From Beijerinckiaceae bacterium (GTDB lineage: Bacteria > Pseudomonadota > Alphaproteobacteria > Rhizobiales > Beijerinckiaceae): a DNA stretch of 64,000 bases. Both the position numbers and the translations under genes were made by a program. The notes beneath the pieces are model-generated. The model made no database searches. It had not been told where the DNA came from and saw only the letters and a program-made list of their open reading frames with translations. The stretch is taken from assembly GCA_024304885.1 (NCBI GenBank), contig JALJOM010000003.1:964110-1028109 (forward strand), read 5' to 3'. Shown piece after piece: positions 54,609 through 63,554 of the stretch; position 1 is the first letter of the stretch; every line of letters starts with the position of its first letter.

Positions 54609-56369
54609 ATGAGCACCCGATTTGCGTTTCGATCCATGGCCGGAGGCTTTGCCTGCCTCGCGTCGCTCGCAACTTTGTCGAGTCCTGCCCGAGCCGCGGA
54701 TTCCGCTCCGATCTATCTCGATCAAGGTGCCGATTGGGATGCCGCCGCACGGAGCGAATACTACACGCAGGACCAGGGCTCGCGGGTCATCCCGCTCGCT
54801 TGGCTCGCGGCGCTCGAGCAGCCGGACGGGACACCGTTCCTGGCCGACAACCTCGCGCGATACGGCTACCTGCCGAACCCTTCGAACGGCAATCGGTTGC
54901 CGGTCGGGTTCTCGATCGCCGGCGAGAAAGGTGCCGAGGTCGTCGGCATGACGTGCTCGGCCTGCCACACCCGGCAGATCGAGGTGGGCGGCAAGGACTA
55001 TCGGATCGACGGCGGACCGGCCTTCTCCGACGCCTACAACTTCTTCGCGGACATCGACTCCGCAGCCGGACGGGTCCTGGCGAGCGAAGACAAGTTCAAG
55101 GCGTTTGCCGCAAAGGTGCTCCCGGCTGCCGCTTCCGATCCCACCGCCCTCGCGGCGCTGCGCAAGAGCCTGGAAGCGTGGCACTTGCGCTACCACACGC
55201 TGATGGCGGGCGCCTTGCCGAAGCAGCCGTGGGGTCCGACCAGGCTCGATGCTGTGGGCATGATCTTCAACCGTATCATCGGCCTCGACATCGGCCCGCC
55301 CCCGAGCTACCTGATCCCGGAGAACATCAAGGTCGCGAAGGCGCCGGTGCGATATCCCTTCTTGTGGAATGCGCCGAAGCAGGACCGGACGCAATGGTCC
55401 GGCTTTTTGAACAACGGGAACGACACCCTCTCGGTGCCACGCAACCTCGGCCAGGTCTACGGGACATTCGGCGAGTTCCACCCGGTCAAGGATTCGCGGT
55501 GGTGGAATCTGCTGCGCTACGACTATCTCACCCACAACTCGGCCAATTTCGCCGGGTTGAACAAGCTCGAATCGCTGGTCAAGCGGATCGGGCCGCCGAA
55601 ATGGGCTTGGCCCTATGACGCGGACCTGGCCGCGAAGGGCAAGGAAATCTACAATCGATCGACGGCGGACGGCGGCTGCGCCGATTGCCACGGGATCCGG
55701 CCGGGTCAGGTCCAGTTCCCCAATGTCCAGACCTGGGCGACCCCGCTGCAGGACGTGGGGACCGATGCGACCCAATACGAGATTCTCGCCTGGAAGGCCA
55801 AGACGGGCGTGCTCGAAGGGGCTGCGATTCCCCACTTGAGGAAACCCCTGGCCGAGACCGATTACGCGCTCAGCGTCCTCGCCGTGTCGGTTCTCGGTGC
55901 CATCATCCAGGACAGGATCTTGCCGAGCCCGGACCCCAAGGAGTCCATGGCCGATATCGTGAAGAAGCTGCGCGAGCTTCCGTCGCTGGGCGGGCTCGAC
56001 GGCGCCTTCAGGGTGTTCCAGGATCTCGTGGCGCTGGGAACCGGCCTCGAGAACGCGGCGCCGCGCTACGAGGCGAGGGTCATGGAAGGCGTCTGGGCGG
56101 CAGCGCCCTATCTTCACAACGGATCGGTGCCGACGCTCGCCGAGCTGCTCGAACCGCCGGCGAAGCGCGTGGCGAGCTTCAAGATCGGTCCGGCCTATGA
56201 CACCGAGAAGGTGGGGCTCGCGGTGGAGCAGAGCAAGCTCGACTACACGCTGAACACTACCGACTGCTCCGACATTCGTTCCGGCAACAGCCGCTGCGGG
56301 CACGACTACGGCACGTGGTTGAAGCCCGAGGAGAAGAAGGCGCTGCTCGAGTATCTGAAGATCCTCTAG
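54609..56369 (+). CDS. RoxA-like secreted di-haem cytochrome c
   Basis: 586 residues. Signal peptide at 1-30 (GGFACLASLATLSSPARA, cleavage near ARAAD). Two covalent haem sites, CSACH at 116-120 and CADCH at 357-361, about 240 residues apart. The second half contains GVWAAAPYLHNGSVPTLAEL, which is conserved in the RoxA/di-haem peroxidase superfamily. Rubber oxygenases RoxA/RoxB are the closest recognised relatives of this size, but many RoxA-like proteins have other, unknown oxidative functions. Periplasmic or extracellular. Genes around it do not suggest a substrate. Confidence 0.8.
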   Translation: MSTRFAFRSMAGGFACLASLATLSSPARAADSAPIYLDQGADWDAAARSEYYTQDQGSRVIPLAWLAALEQPDGTPFLADNLARYGYLPNPSNGNRLPVGFSIAGEKGAEVVGMTCSACHTRQIEVGGKDYRIDGGPAFSDAYNFFADIDSAAGRVLASEDKFKAFAAKVLPAAASDPTALAALRKSLEAWHLRYHTLMAGALPKQPWGPTRLDAVGMIFNRIIGLDIGPPPSYLIPENIKVAKAPVRYPFLWNAPKQDRTQWSGFLNNGNDTLSVPRNLGQVYGTFGEFHPVKDSRWWNLLRYDYLTHNSANFAGLNKLESLVKRIGPPKWAWPYDADLAAKGKEIYNRSTADGGCADCHGIRPGQVQFPNVQTWATPLQDVGTDATQYEILAWKAKTGVLEGAAIPHLRKPLAETDYALSVLAVSVLGAIIQDRILPSPDPKESMADIVKKLRELPSLGGLDGAFRVFQDLVALGTGLENAAPRYEARVMEGVWAAAPYLHNGSVPTLAELLEPPAKRVASFKIGPAYDTEKVGLAVEQSKLDYTLNTTDCSDIRSGNSRCGHDYGTWLKPEEKKALLEYLKIL

Positions 56370-56681
56370 CATCCGCCGCCTTCGAAGCGTGAATTGCGAA
56401 GTGCAGCACCCTTCAGAGGCGAAGAAGCGGATACGGTGAATACAACCGACGTACCGGGAACCATCGGTTCCCGGTACGAGGCCGAGAGGCACGAGCGATC
56501 GTCGCGCGCTCGTGCCGAACCACCGGCCAGCGGCCGCGAGCGAGCGCGCATCGATGTGGCGAGGATGTCACAGCGACAGAAATAGCGGCCTCTAGCGGCC
56601 TGTACAGCGTCGAAAACGATTGCTGGACCATTCAAAGGGGCTAGGCTCGCTCGGCGTCCACCTTCCGAAAGGAGTCGAGCA
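56370..56681. other. 312-bp gap with a perfect hairpin (56451-56477)
   Basis: GTACCGGGAACC (56451-56462) and GGTTCCCGGTAC (56466-56477) form a perfect 12-bp stem with a 3-base loop, 82 bases after the di-haem gene. No T-run follows, so either a terminator with weak tail or a protein-binding site. A possible promoter for the outer-membrane gene is TTGCTG (56620-56625), 16 bases, TAGGCT (56642-56647). Confidence 0.6.
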
Positions 56682-57473
56682 ATGTTTCGCCGTACACTCG
56701 CGGCCCTTTGCGGGGCCGTCGTTGTCACCGGAGCTGCCAGCGCAGCCGATCTTCCCTCGCGTGCCCCACCGCCGGTCTATGTGCCGCCTGCGCCGATTTT
56801 TACCTGGACGGGTCTCTACGCCGGTGTCCAGGTCGGCTATGGCTGGGCGAAGGAAAACTCGACCATCTTCAATCCCGGCGGCGATCTGGGGGGCATCGCC
56901 CCGGCCGGGTTGGTGCCGTACTCGTTGAACGCGACCGGGGTCATCGGTGGGGCTCATGTCGGCTACAACCTGCAGGTCAACCAATGGCTGATCGGCGTCG
57001 AGGGTAATGTCGACGGCACGAGCCTGAGCAAGAGCCAGTTCGTCGGTGCCGACTTCTGTCCGTTCTACTGCGGCACGGTCAAGACGACCACGCCTCTCCA
57101 GGGCTCGATCCGTGGCCGGCTCGGTCTCGCCTGGGACCGTTGGCTTGTCTACGCAACAGGCGGCGTGGCTTTCGCCGGCGTAACCAACTTCTACGACACG
57201 GTCGCGTCCGGCGGGGGTACCGACCAGATCTCCAAGACGCGGACCGGATGGACCGTCGGCGGCGGCGTCGCCTACGCGGTGACCAACAATTGGTCGGTCG
57301 GGGTCGAGTATCGCTACTCCGATTTCGGCACCTATGTCGACCAGTCTGCGAACGGCACGCTCTTGCCTTCGACGTTCATCACTCACCACCTGACGCAGAA
57401 CCAGGTCCAGGGCAGGTTGACCTACAAGTTCGACACTGCGCCGCCTCCCGCGCCGGTGGTTGCCAAGTACTGA
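56682..57473 (+). CDS. Omp25/31-type outer-membrane beta-barrel protein
   Basis: 263 residues. Signal peptide 1-22 (LAALCGAVVVTGAASA, cleavage before ADLPS), then the proline-rich APPPVYVPPAP linker and FTWTGLYAGVQVGYGWAKEN, the classical start of this alphaproteobacterial porin family. Alternating amphipathic strands follow (VGVEYRYSDFGTYVDQS near the end), and the last residues are VVAKY. An AAAGGAG site is 10 bases upstream of the ATG, and a strong intrinsic terminator follows at 57501. Structural envelope role. Confidence 0.9.
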   Translation: MFRRTLAALCGAVVVTGAASAADLPSRAPPPVYVPPAPIFTWTGLYAGVQVGYGWAKENSTIFNPGGDLGGIAPAGLVPYSLNATGVIGGAHVGYNLQVNQWLIGVEGNVDGTSLSKSQFVGADFCPFYCGTVKTTTPLQGSIRGRLGLAWDRWLVYATGGVAFAGVTNFYDTVASGGGTDQISKTRTGWTVGGGVAYAVTNNWSVGVEYRYSDFGTYVDQSANGTLLPSTFITHHLTQNQVQGRLTYKFDTAPPPAPVVAKY

Positions 57474-57824
57474 GGGCGAAGAGCGACTCCTTCGCGCTGG
57501 CGACACGAGCGAAACCGGCCGCATGCGGCCGGTTTTCTCGTGTCGATTCCGTTTTCGTGCCGCCCTCGACGGATGTGGTTCTAGACCGTGCGATGCGGGT
57601 CGCGTGCGAGCCTATGCAACTCGCGGTTGGTGTCCCCGGCCGCTCAGAGCTTCTGCGTCCCCCGGGTCGTGGCCGTTACCGTAAGTAGGGCGAACGAAGC
57701 ATTGACCGCGGCGCGCGATAGGGTAACTTCCTCACGCCGGAACACGTGCTCATAATCAATTCATCCCATTCGTGACGGCATCGACCGAGCTCACAGGATC
57801 GACCAGGCTCACAGGGAGGGAACG
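57474..57824. other. 351-bp gap between porin and P450
   Basis: Besides the terminator, it has an imperfect tandem duplication at 57781-57817 (TCGACCGAGCTCACAGGA then TCGACCAGGCTCACAGGGA) that abuts the P450 ribosome site GGGAGGGAAC. No ORF of merit. Confidence 0.5.
57501..57545 (+). terminator. Intrinsic terminator after the outer-membrane protein gene
   Basis: A near-perfect hairpin: GAAACCGGCCGCATGCGGCC and its complement ending GGTTTTC, flanked by outer arms CGACACGAG and CTCGTGTCG (57501-57545). The TTTT follows the stem. It begins 27 bases after the stop codon. Confidence 0.85.
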
Positions 57825-59078
57825 ATGGCTAGCTATCTCGAGCGATTCGACCTGGCACCGACCGAGGCGCGCTGGCCGCTCGTGCGCCGCTGGATGTTCG
57901 AGGAGCCGCTCCCGTTCTATGCCGAGCTCAGGTCGCAGCGCCCCATCCTCGAGATGCCCGAGCTGACCCTCGTCACTCGCTACGACGATTGCGTGACGAT
58001 CCTGCGCCGGCACGATGCGTTCGGAGTCGATCTCTACAAGCCCAAGCAGGGCGACTACTTCATGGCGCAGGACGACACCGCTGCCCATTGGCGTGAGAAG
58101 TCGATCATGAAGGCTATTCTCGATTTCGAGCAATTGCCCGGGATGCGCGCCTTCGTCGCCACCAAGGCCGCCGCACTCCTCCAGGCCGCGGGCGGCACGA
58201 TCGATGCCGTCGACGGCCTCAGCCGTGCGGTGCCGATCGCCCTCGTCCAGGAGTGGTTCGGCTACAGCGACAGCAATCCGAAAGATCTTTTCGAATGGTC
58301 CTATTGGAACCAGATCGACACGTTCTGGAACCAGCCTTTCGACTCGGTGGTGGTGCCGGACCAGGCCGCGATCGTGAAGAAGCGGGAAGAGGCCCTCGTC
58401 GGCATGCGCCAATATTTGATCGGTCTCGTCACGAAGCGGGGAGAGGATCTGAAGGCGGGCAAGGCCAACAACGATCCCGCCACGCGCCTCTTGCGCCTGT
58501 CGCTCAGCGGTGCTCTGCAATTCGATGTGCCCCATGTCGTCCTCAACACCGGGGGCCTGCTCATCGGCGCGGTCGAGACGACCTCGCACGCCGCGATCAA
58601 TGCGCTCGAGGGCATTCTCGCGCGTCCGGACGTCCTCGCCGCCGCGCGTGCCGCGGCCGCCCTCGACGACCCCGCGGGCTTCGACGGCTATGTGTTCGAG
58701 GCCGTCCGCTTCAAGCCGGCGTTTCCTTACTTCTTCCGCACCTGCCATCACCCGACTGTGCTCTCCGGCAATACCCCTTTCGCCAAGGAAATCCGGCCCG
58801 AGACCACGGTTCTCGCGGTCACCCATTCGGCGATGTTCGATCCGGCGATCTTCCCCGATCCGGATCGCTTCGATCCGAGGCGTCCGCTCGGCGACATGTT
58901 CCACTTCGGTCTCGGCATCCATGAATGCCTCGGCCGCGCGATCGGGGCCGTGATGATCCCCGAGATCGTGCGCCAATGCCTACGCCTGCCCGATCTCAAG
59001 GCCGACGGCCCGGTCGATCGTCGCGGCGGACCGGTCCCCGAATCCTGGAAGCTGAGCTGGTCCGCAGCCGGCCATTGA
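57825..59078 (+). CDS. Cytochrome P450
   Basis: 417 residues, soluble bacterial size, no signal or membrane anchor. Diagnostic motifs are complete: I-helix oxygen groove LLIGAVETTSHAAI with the acid-Thr pair, K-helix ExxR in VFEAVRFKPA, and the haem-binding FHFGLGIHECLGRAIG with the thiolate Cys (near 366). A PERF-like DPDRFDPRRPLGD precedes the last. It inserts oxygen into an unknown substrate; no ferredoxin or reductase gene is adjacent. Upstream of it is a ribosome site GGGAGGGAACG. Confidence 0.93.
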   Translation: MASYLERFDLAPTEARWPLVRRWMFEEPLPFYAELRSQRPILEMPELTLVTRYDDCVTILRRHDAFGVDLYKPKQGDYFMAQDDTAAHWREKSIMKAILDFEQLPGMRAFVATKAAALLQAAGGTIDAVDGLSRAVPIALVQEWFGYSDSNPKDLFEWSYWNQIDTFWNQPFDSVVVPDQAAIVKKREEALVGMRQYLIGLVTKRGEDLKAGKANNDPATRLLRLSLSGALQFDVPHVVLNTGGLLIGAVETTSHAAINALEGILARPDVLAAARAAAALDDPAGFDGYVFEAVRFKPAFPYFFRTCHHPTVLSGNTPFAKEIRPETTVLAVTHSAMFDPAIFPDPDRFDPRRPLGDMFHFGLGIHECLGRAIGAVMIPEIVRQCLRLPDLKADGPVDRRGGPVPESWKLSWSAAGH

Positions 59079-59543
59079 CGTCCCCCGTCGCGGTCGCCGG
59101 GCCCGGAGTACGAGGATCCCGATCTCGCGGCGTCTCGTCTGTCGTGGCGAGCTCGGAGTTGCACAATGAGAATGCTTTCCGATACGGTGAGATCGGCAAG
59201 CGGCTCGACATTATTGTCTAATCGCATTCACGTCGCCCGGTGCGCCTAGATCACGATGACTTTGGATCTTATCGATCCAAAGTCATGAAACGTGATCGAT
59301 TCCGAAAGTTCAGAGCGGGATAAGCAGATAAGTTTACGCAATCTGCGTAAACTCGATTGCGCCGGAAATCTGGTGTCCACTTTTCCTCGTACCGCTCTAG
59401 CGCGGCATAGACCGGTCTCGAAATCCCCCGAAGCCATCGATCCCCCTCTCGCTCGGAGACGCGGGGGCGGCTTGCAAACGCGCGTGCAGGGGAATATTGA
59501 CACATTTCGCTGCGTGGAATGACGATATCAACAGGGAAACCGT
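59079..59543. other. 465-bp gap with family-2 repeat and cysD upstream region
   Basis: The first 165 bases show nothing recognisable. The repeat copy occupies 59247-59402. TTGACA at 59497-59502 is the only promoter-like box near cysD; its -10 partner is unclear. Confidence 0.5.
59247..59402 (+). repeat. Dispersed repeat, family 2 (copy C)
   Basis: From TAGATCACGATGACTTTGG to ACCGCTCTAGCG. It matches 33191-33345 nearly throughout: GGATCTTATCGATCC palindrome, ATGAAACGTGATCGATTCC, CAGAGCGGGATAAGCAGATA, AGTTTACGCAATCTGCGTAA, GGTGTCCACTTTTCCTC. It has no family-1 neighbour, unlike the 33-kb copy. Confidence 0.85.
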
Positions 59544-60452
59544 GTGATTTTGAGCGTCTCGCCCCACCTTCGCCGGCTCGAAGCCGAGTCGATCTTCATC
59601 CTGCGCGAGGTGGTCGCCGAGTTCGAGCGTCCGGTGATGCTCTATTCGATCGGCAAGGATTCGAGCGTGATGCTCCATCTCGCGCTCAAGGCCTTCTACC
59701 CCTCGAAGCCGCCGTTTCCCTTGCTCCACGTCGACACGACCTGGAAGTTTCGCGAGATGATCGCCTTCCGTGACGAGGCGGCGGAGCGCGCCGGCATGGA
59801 GCTTCTGGTTCATGTCAACGAGGACGGCCTGAGGCGCGGCATCTCTCCGGTCGCCTCGGGGTCCAATGTGCATACCCAGGTCATGAAGACGGAGGGGCTG
59901 CGCCAGGCCCTCGAGCGCTGGCGCTTCGACGCCGCCTTCGGCGGCGCGCGCCGCGACGAGGAGAAGAGCCGGGCCAAGGAGCGCATCTTCTCGCACCGCT
60001 CGGCCTCGCATGCCTGGGACCCGCGCAACCAGCGCCCGGAGCTGTGGCGTCTCTTCAACACGCGGATCAGGCCCGGCGAGTCGATGCGAGTGTTCCCCCT
60101 GTCGAACTGGACCGAGCTCGACGTGTGGGACTATATCGCGGCGGAGGGCATCCCGGTCGTTCCGCTCTACTTCTCCAAGGAACGCCCGGTCGTCGAGCGT
60201 GACGGCGCGCTGATCATGGTGGACGACGATCGGCTGCCGTTGCGCCCCGGCGAGGAGCCGCGCATGGAGAAGATCAGGTTTCGGACGCTCGGCTGCTACC
60301 CGCTGACGGGCGCGATCCGGTCGCAGGCCGAGACCCTGCCCGAGATGATCGCCGAGATGCGCGCCTCGACCACCTCGGAGCGGGAAGGGCGCCTCATCGA
60401 CCACGACGAATCGGGCTCGATGGAGAAGAAGAAGCGAGAGGGCTATTTCTGA
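59544..60452 (+). CDS. cysD: Sulfate adenylyltransferase subunit 2
   Basis: 302 residues from GTG 59544. ATP-sulfurylase small subunit making APS. The PP-loop-type site is [20 protein letters not shown], followed by [39 protein letters not shown] and [15 protein letters not shown]. Its TGA shares one base with the ATG of cysNC (TGATG), so the two are coupled. First step of sulfate assimilation. Confidence 0.96.
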   Translation: MILSVSPHLRRLEAESIFILREVVAEFERPVMLYSIGKDSSVMLHLALKAFYPSKPPFPLLHVDTTWKFREMIAFRDEAAERAGMELLVHVNEDGLRRGISPVASGSNVHTQVMKTEGLRQALERWRFDAAFGGARRDEEKSRAKERIFSHRSASHAWDPRNQRPELWRLFNTRIRPGESMRVFPLSNWTELDVWDYIAAEGIPVVPLYFSKERPVVERDGALIMVDDDRLPLRPGEEPRMEKIRFRTLGCYPLTGAIRSQAETLPEMIAEMRASTTSEREGRLIDHDESGSMEKKKREGYF

Positions 60453-62383
60453 TGCTCGAAGCCACGTCGTCCGCGCTTCGCGACCCCGAGGAGCCCTCTG
60501 ACGGACCCGTCCTGCCGACCCTGCGATTCCTCACCTGCGGGTCGGTGGACGACGGCAAGTCCACCCTCATCGGGCGACTGCTCTACGAGCAGAGCCTCAT
60601 TTACGACGACCAGCTCGCGGCGCTCGAGCGCGATTCCCGCAAGCACGGGACCGACGGCGACAACATCGACTTCGCTCTGCTCGTCGACGGGCTCGAGGCC
60701 GAGCGCGAGCAGGGCATCACGATCGACGTCGCCTATCGCTATGTCTCGACACCGCGGCGGTCCTTCATCATCGCCGACACCCCGGGCCACGAGCAATATA
60801 CGCGCAACATGGCGACGGGAGCCTCCTCGGCCGACCTCGCGGTGCTGCTCGTCGATGCGCGCAAGGGTTTGCTCACCCAGACCTGCCGCCATGCGGCGAT
60901 CGTGTCGCTCACCGGCATCCGCCATGTGGTGCTCGCCATCAACAAGATCGATCTCACCGGCTACGACCAGGCGGGCTTTGCGAAGATCGTCGCCGATTTC
61001 GAGGCTTTCGCCGCGCCGCTCGGCTTCGCGTCCCTCACGGCGATCCCGATCTCGGCCCGGCACGGCGTCAATATTTCCGAACGAAGCGAGAAGACGCCTT
61101 GGTACCACGGCCCGGCTCTGCTCGAGCATCTCGAGACGATCGACGTGGAGCGGGACAATTCCACGCAACCGTTCCGGTTCCCGGTGCAATGGGTCAACCG
61201 TCCGGATCTCGACTTTCGCGGCTACTCCGGCACGGTCGCGAGCGGCACGGTCCGCCCCGGCGACGAGGTCGTCGTCGCGAAGTCGGGCCGCACGTCGCGG
61301 GTCGCGCGGATCGTCACCTATGACGGGGACCGCGACAGCGCATCGGCCGGTGACGCCGTCACCTTGACGCTCGACGACGAGCTCGATATCGCGCGGGGCG
61401 ACGTCTTGTGCGATCCGAAGGACCGTCCCGAGGTGTCGGATCAATTCGCCGCGCATCTCGTGTGGATGAGCGACGACAAGCTCCTCCCGGGTCGCTCCTA
61501 TCTCCTGAAGCTCGGCACGCGGACGGTGCCCGTGACGATCACCGAGCTGAAGCACCGTCTCGACCCGAGCACGCTCGGCGAGCGGCCCGGCAAGTCCTTG
61601 AGCCTCAACGAGGTCGGATTCTGCACGCTCGCCGCCACGACGCCCTGCGCCTTCGATCCCTACAAGACGAACCACACGACCGGCGCCTTCATTCTTATCG
61701 ACCGGATCACGAATGCGACGGCGGCGGCCGGCATGATCGCCTTCGGCCTGCGCCGCGCGACCAACATCCATCGCCAGGGCCTGAATGTCGCCAAGCTCGA
61801 CCGAGCGCGCATCAAGCACCAGAAGCCTGCGGTCCTCTGGTTCACCGGGCTTTCGGGCTCGGGCAAGTCCACGATCGCGAACCTCGTCGAATCCCGCCTC
61901 TACGCGCATGGTGCCCACACGGTCCTGCTCGACGGCGACAACGTGCGACACGGGCTCAACAAGGATCTCGGCTTCACCGATGTCGATCGGGTAGAGAACA
62001 TCCGCCGTGTGGGCGAGGTGGCGAAGCTGATGACGGACGCCGGCCTCGTCGTGCTCTGCTCCTTCATCTCGCCGTTTCGCGCCGAGCGACGCCTCGTCCG
62101 CGAGCTCCTCGACGAGGGCGAGTTCATCGAGATTTTCGTCGATACGCCGCTCGAGGAGTGTATCGCACGCGACCCCAAGGGTCTCTACAAGAAGGCCATC
62201 GCCGGCGAGATCGAGAATTTCACAGGGATCAGCCAAGCCTACGAGCCGCCCGAATCGCCGGAGCTCGTCGTCTCTCGCAACAGCGAGACCGCCGAGCAAG
62301 CCGCGGCGCGGATCGTCAAGCTGTTGATCGAGAAAGGTTTCGTCGATCATATCGACGAGCTCGGCGACGACTGGTCGATCTGA
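60452..62383 (+). CDS. cysNC: Bifunctional CysN/CysC (ATP sulfurylase GTPase + APS kinase)
   Basis: 643 residues. N-terminal CysN GTPase (1-440) has [35 protein letters not shown] and [12 protein letters not shown], plus EF-Tu-like beta-barrel domains. C-terminal CysC (about 450-643) has [51 protein letters not shown] and the DPKGLYKKA segment. Together with CysD it yields PAPS. The fused form (like NodQ) is usual in Rhizobiales. It ends 32 bases from the convergent metallopeptidase gene. Confidence 0.97.
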   Translation: MLEATSSALRDPEEPSDGPVLPTLRFLTCGSVDDGKSTLIGRLLYEQSLIYDDQLAALERDSRKHGTDGDNIDFALLVDGLEAEREQGITIDVAYRYVSTPRRSFIIADTPGHEQYTRNMATGASSADLAVLLVDARKGLLTQTCRHAAIVSLTGIRHVVLAINKIDLTGYDQAGFAKIVADFEAFAAPLGFASLTAIPISARHGVNISERSEKTPWYHGPALLEHLETIDVERDNSTQPFRFPVQWVNRPDLDFRGYSGTVASGTVRPGDEVVVAKSGRTSRVARIVTYDGDRDSASAGDAVTLTLDDELDIARGDVLCDPKDRPEVSDQFAAHLVWMSDDKLLPGRSYLLKLGTRTVPVTITELKHRLDPSTLGERPGKSLSLNEVGFCTLAATTPCAFDPYKTNHTTGAFILIDRITNATAAAGMIAFGLRRATNIHRQGLNVAKLDRARIKHQKPAVLWFTGLSGSGKSTIANLVESRLYAHGAHTVLLDGDNVRHGLNKDLGFTDVDRVENIRRVGEVAKLMTDAGLVVLCSFISPFRAERRLVRELLDEGEFIEIFVDTPLEECIARDPKGLYKKAIAGEIENFTGISQAYEPPESPELVVSRNSETAEQAAARIVKLLIEKGFVDHIDELGDDWSI

Positions 62384-62415
62384 GGTCGTGGATGGACGGT
62401 TCGCGTTTACCGTGC

Positions 62416-63447
62416 TCAGCCGAAGGCTGCCTCGACGAAGTATTGGTAGTTGTCGGCATTTGTCAGCGCCTTCAGCTGCTCGGCTGCCGTGCCGACGGCT
62501 AGGGCCTTGCATTGAGTCGGGCCGTAGGCATGGTCATCGGTGCGCGCGAATGTGTGCGTGAACTCGTGGACGACGATACCCGCCTTTGTATTCAAGCCGG
62601 TCTTGGCCTTGCCGAAGAAGGTACCGCCCAGATGTACCTTCGCCGGTTTCGTATCCCCGGAGACATAGGCATTCGTGCCGGTGTCGATGGAACGGCCGCC
62701 GAAATACATGCGAACATCCTGGCTGATGTACGCATCGCAGACCTTCTGCAGCACCTTGCGCACCACAGCGCGCTTTGTCTGGTTGGCAGGGTTCCACGTG
62801 GGCTTGGCGGCGCCAGCCAGAAACGGCAGCGTCGTCGTGTCGACCACGGCGGCCGGATTGCCGAAAAAGGCGGTGAAGGCCTGCGCGAGCAGGCCCGACA
62901 TCGCCGAGGTCGGCAAGACGAATTGTTGTCGCGCGCTCATCAATAGGCCCTGGGCCCGCTCGTAGGCATATTCAGCCTCGTGGGTGAAGTTCGTTTTCTG
63001 CTTGCCTGCGCTCGTGAAGTTCTTGAGCTCGAGATGCGAATGCTTGGTCGACTTCACAATGTCGCCTGCCGTCAGAAGAGCTTTCAGCTCGCTCAGGATC
63101 GGCGTGAGGGACATGTTGATCAGCCGATTGTAATGGCTGGTCAGCGCGGTGGTGTTCGTGTCGCGGATAATTGACATGGCGAGGATGGTGGCCGACGCCG
63201 CTCGGCGCTTCTCGTTGCCCGGCTGCGGCAGGTTCGAGTTTGCGACGGAGTTGGCCCCTGCGAGCCCGCAGGCGGTGAGCGCGCGGTCGCGCATGGCGCG
63301 CACGTCGTCGGGATCGTTGCTGCCGTTGGTGAGCTTGTCGTTGAAATAGGCGTCGAGGTCTCGGTAGTTCAATGTCCCATCGTTGCCGATGCCACCGGCT
63401 GGAGCCTGAGTCTGGATGAAGGCGAGAAGTGTCTGCAGGTCATTCAT
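62416..63447 (-). CDS. M35-type (aspzincin) metallopeptidase-like protein
   Basis: 343 residues from ATG 63447. The C-terminal half carries the zinc motif GIVVHEFTHTFARTDDHAYG (HExxH plus downstream Asp in DDHAYG) and NADNYQYFVEAAF, the aspzincin/M35 pattern also found in deuterolysins and peptidyl-Lys metallopeptidases. Residues 1-150 are helical and of unknown family (LTNGSNDPDDVRAMRDRALT). There is no signal peptide, unlike fungal M35 enzymes, so secretion, if any, would need another route. Catalytic residues look intact. Convergent with cysNC. Confidence 0.8.
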   Translation of the reverse strand: MNDLQTLLAFIQTQAPAGGIGNDGTLNYRDLDAYFNDKLTNGSNDPDDVRAMRDRALTACGLAGANSVANSNLPQPGNEKRRAASATILAMSIIRDTNTTALTSHYNRLINMSLTPILSELKALLTAGDIVKSTKHSHLELKNFTSAGKQKTNFTHEAEYAYERAQGLLMSARQQFVLPTSAMSGLLAQAFTAFFGNPAAVVDTTTLPFLAGAAKPTWNPANQTKRAVVRKVLQKVCDAYISQDVRMYFGGRSIDTGTNAYVSGDTKPAKVHLGGTFFGKAKTGLNTKAGIVVHEFTHTFARTDDHAYGPTQCKALAVGTAAEQLKALTNADNYQYFVEAAFG

Positions 63448-63554
63448 GTCGCGCTCGTGCGGTTGCTGCCGGCGAATTGTCTCGCCGAGACGCGAGCTAC
63501 GGCACAAGTGTCGAGCCGGCGGTGCCACAGAGCACAGGTGCTGCTACGCCGACT

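Noticed and set aside
54198-56492. 764-codon minus-strand frame over the di-haem gene
   Set aside because: Antisense of a gene with a signal peptide and two CXXCH motifs; no recognisable protein features.
59292-59522. 76-codon ORF upstream of cysD
   Set aside because: Translation of the family-2 repeat, not a gene.
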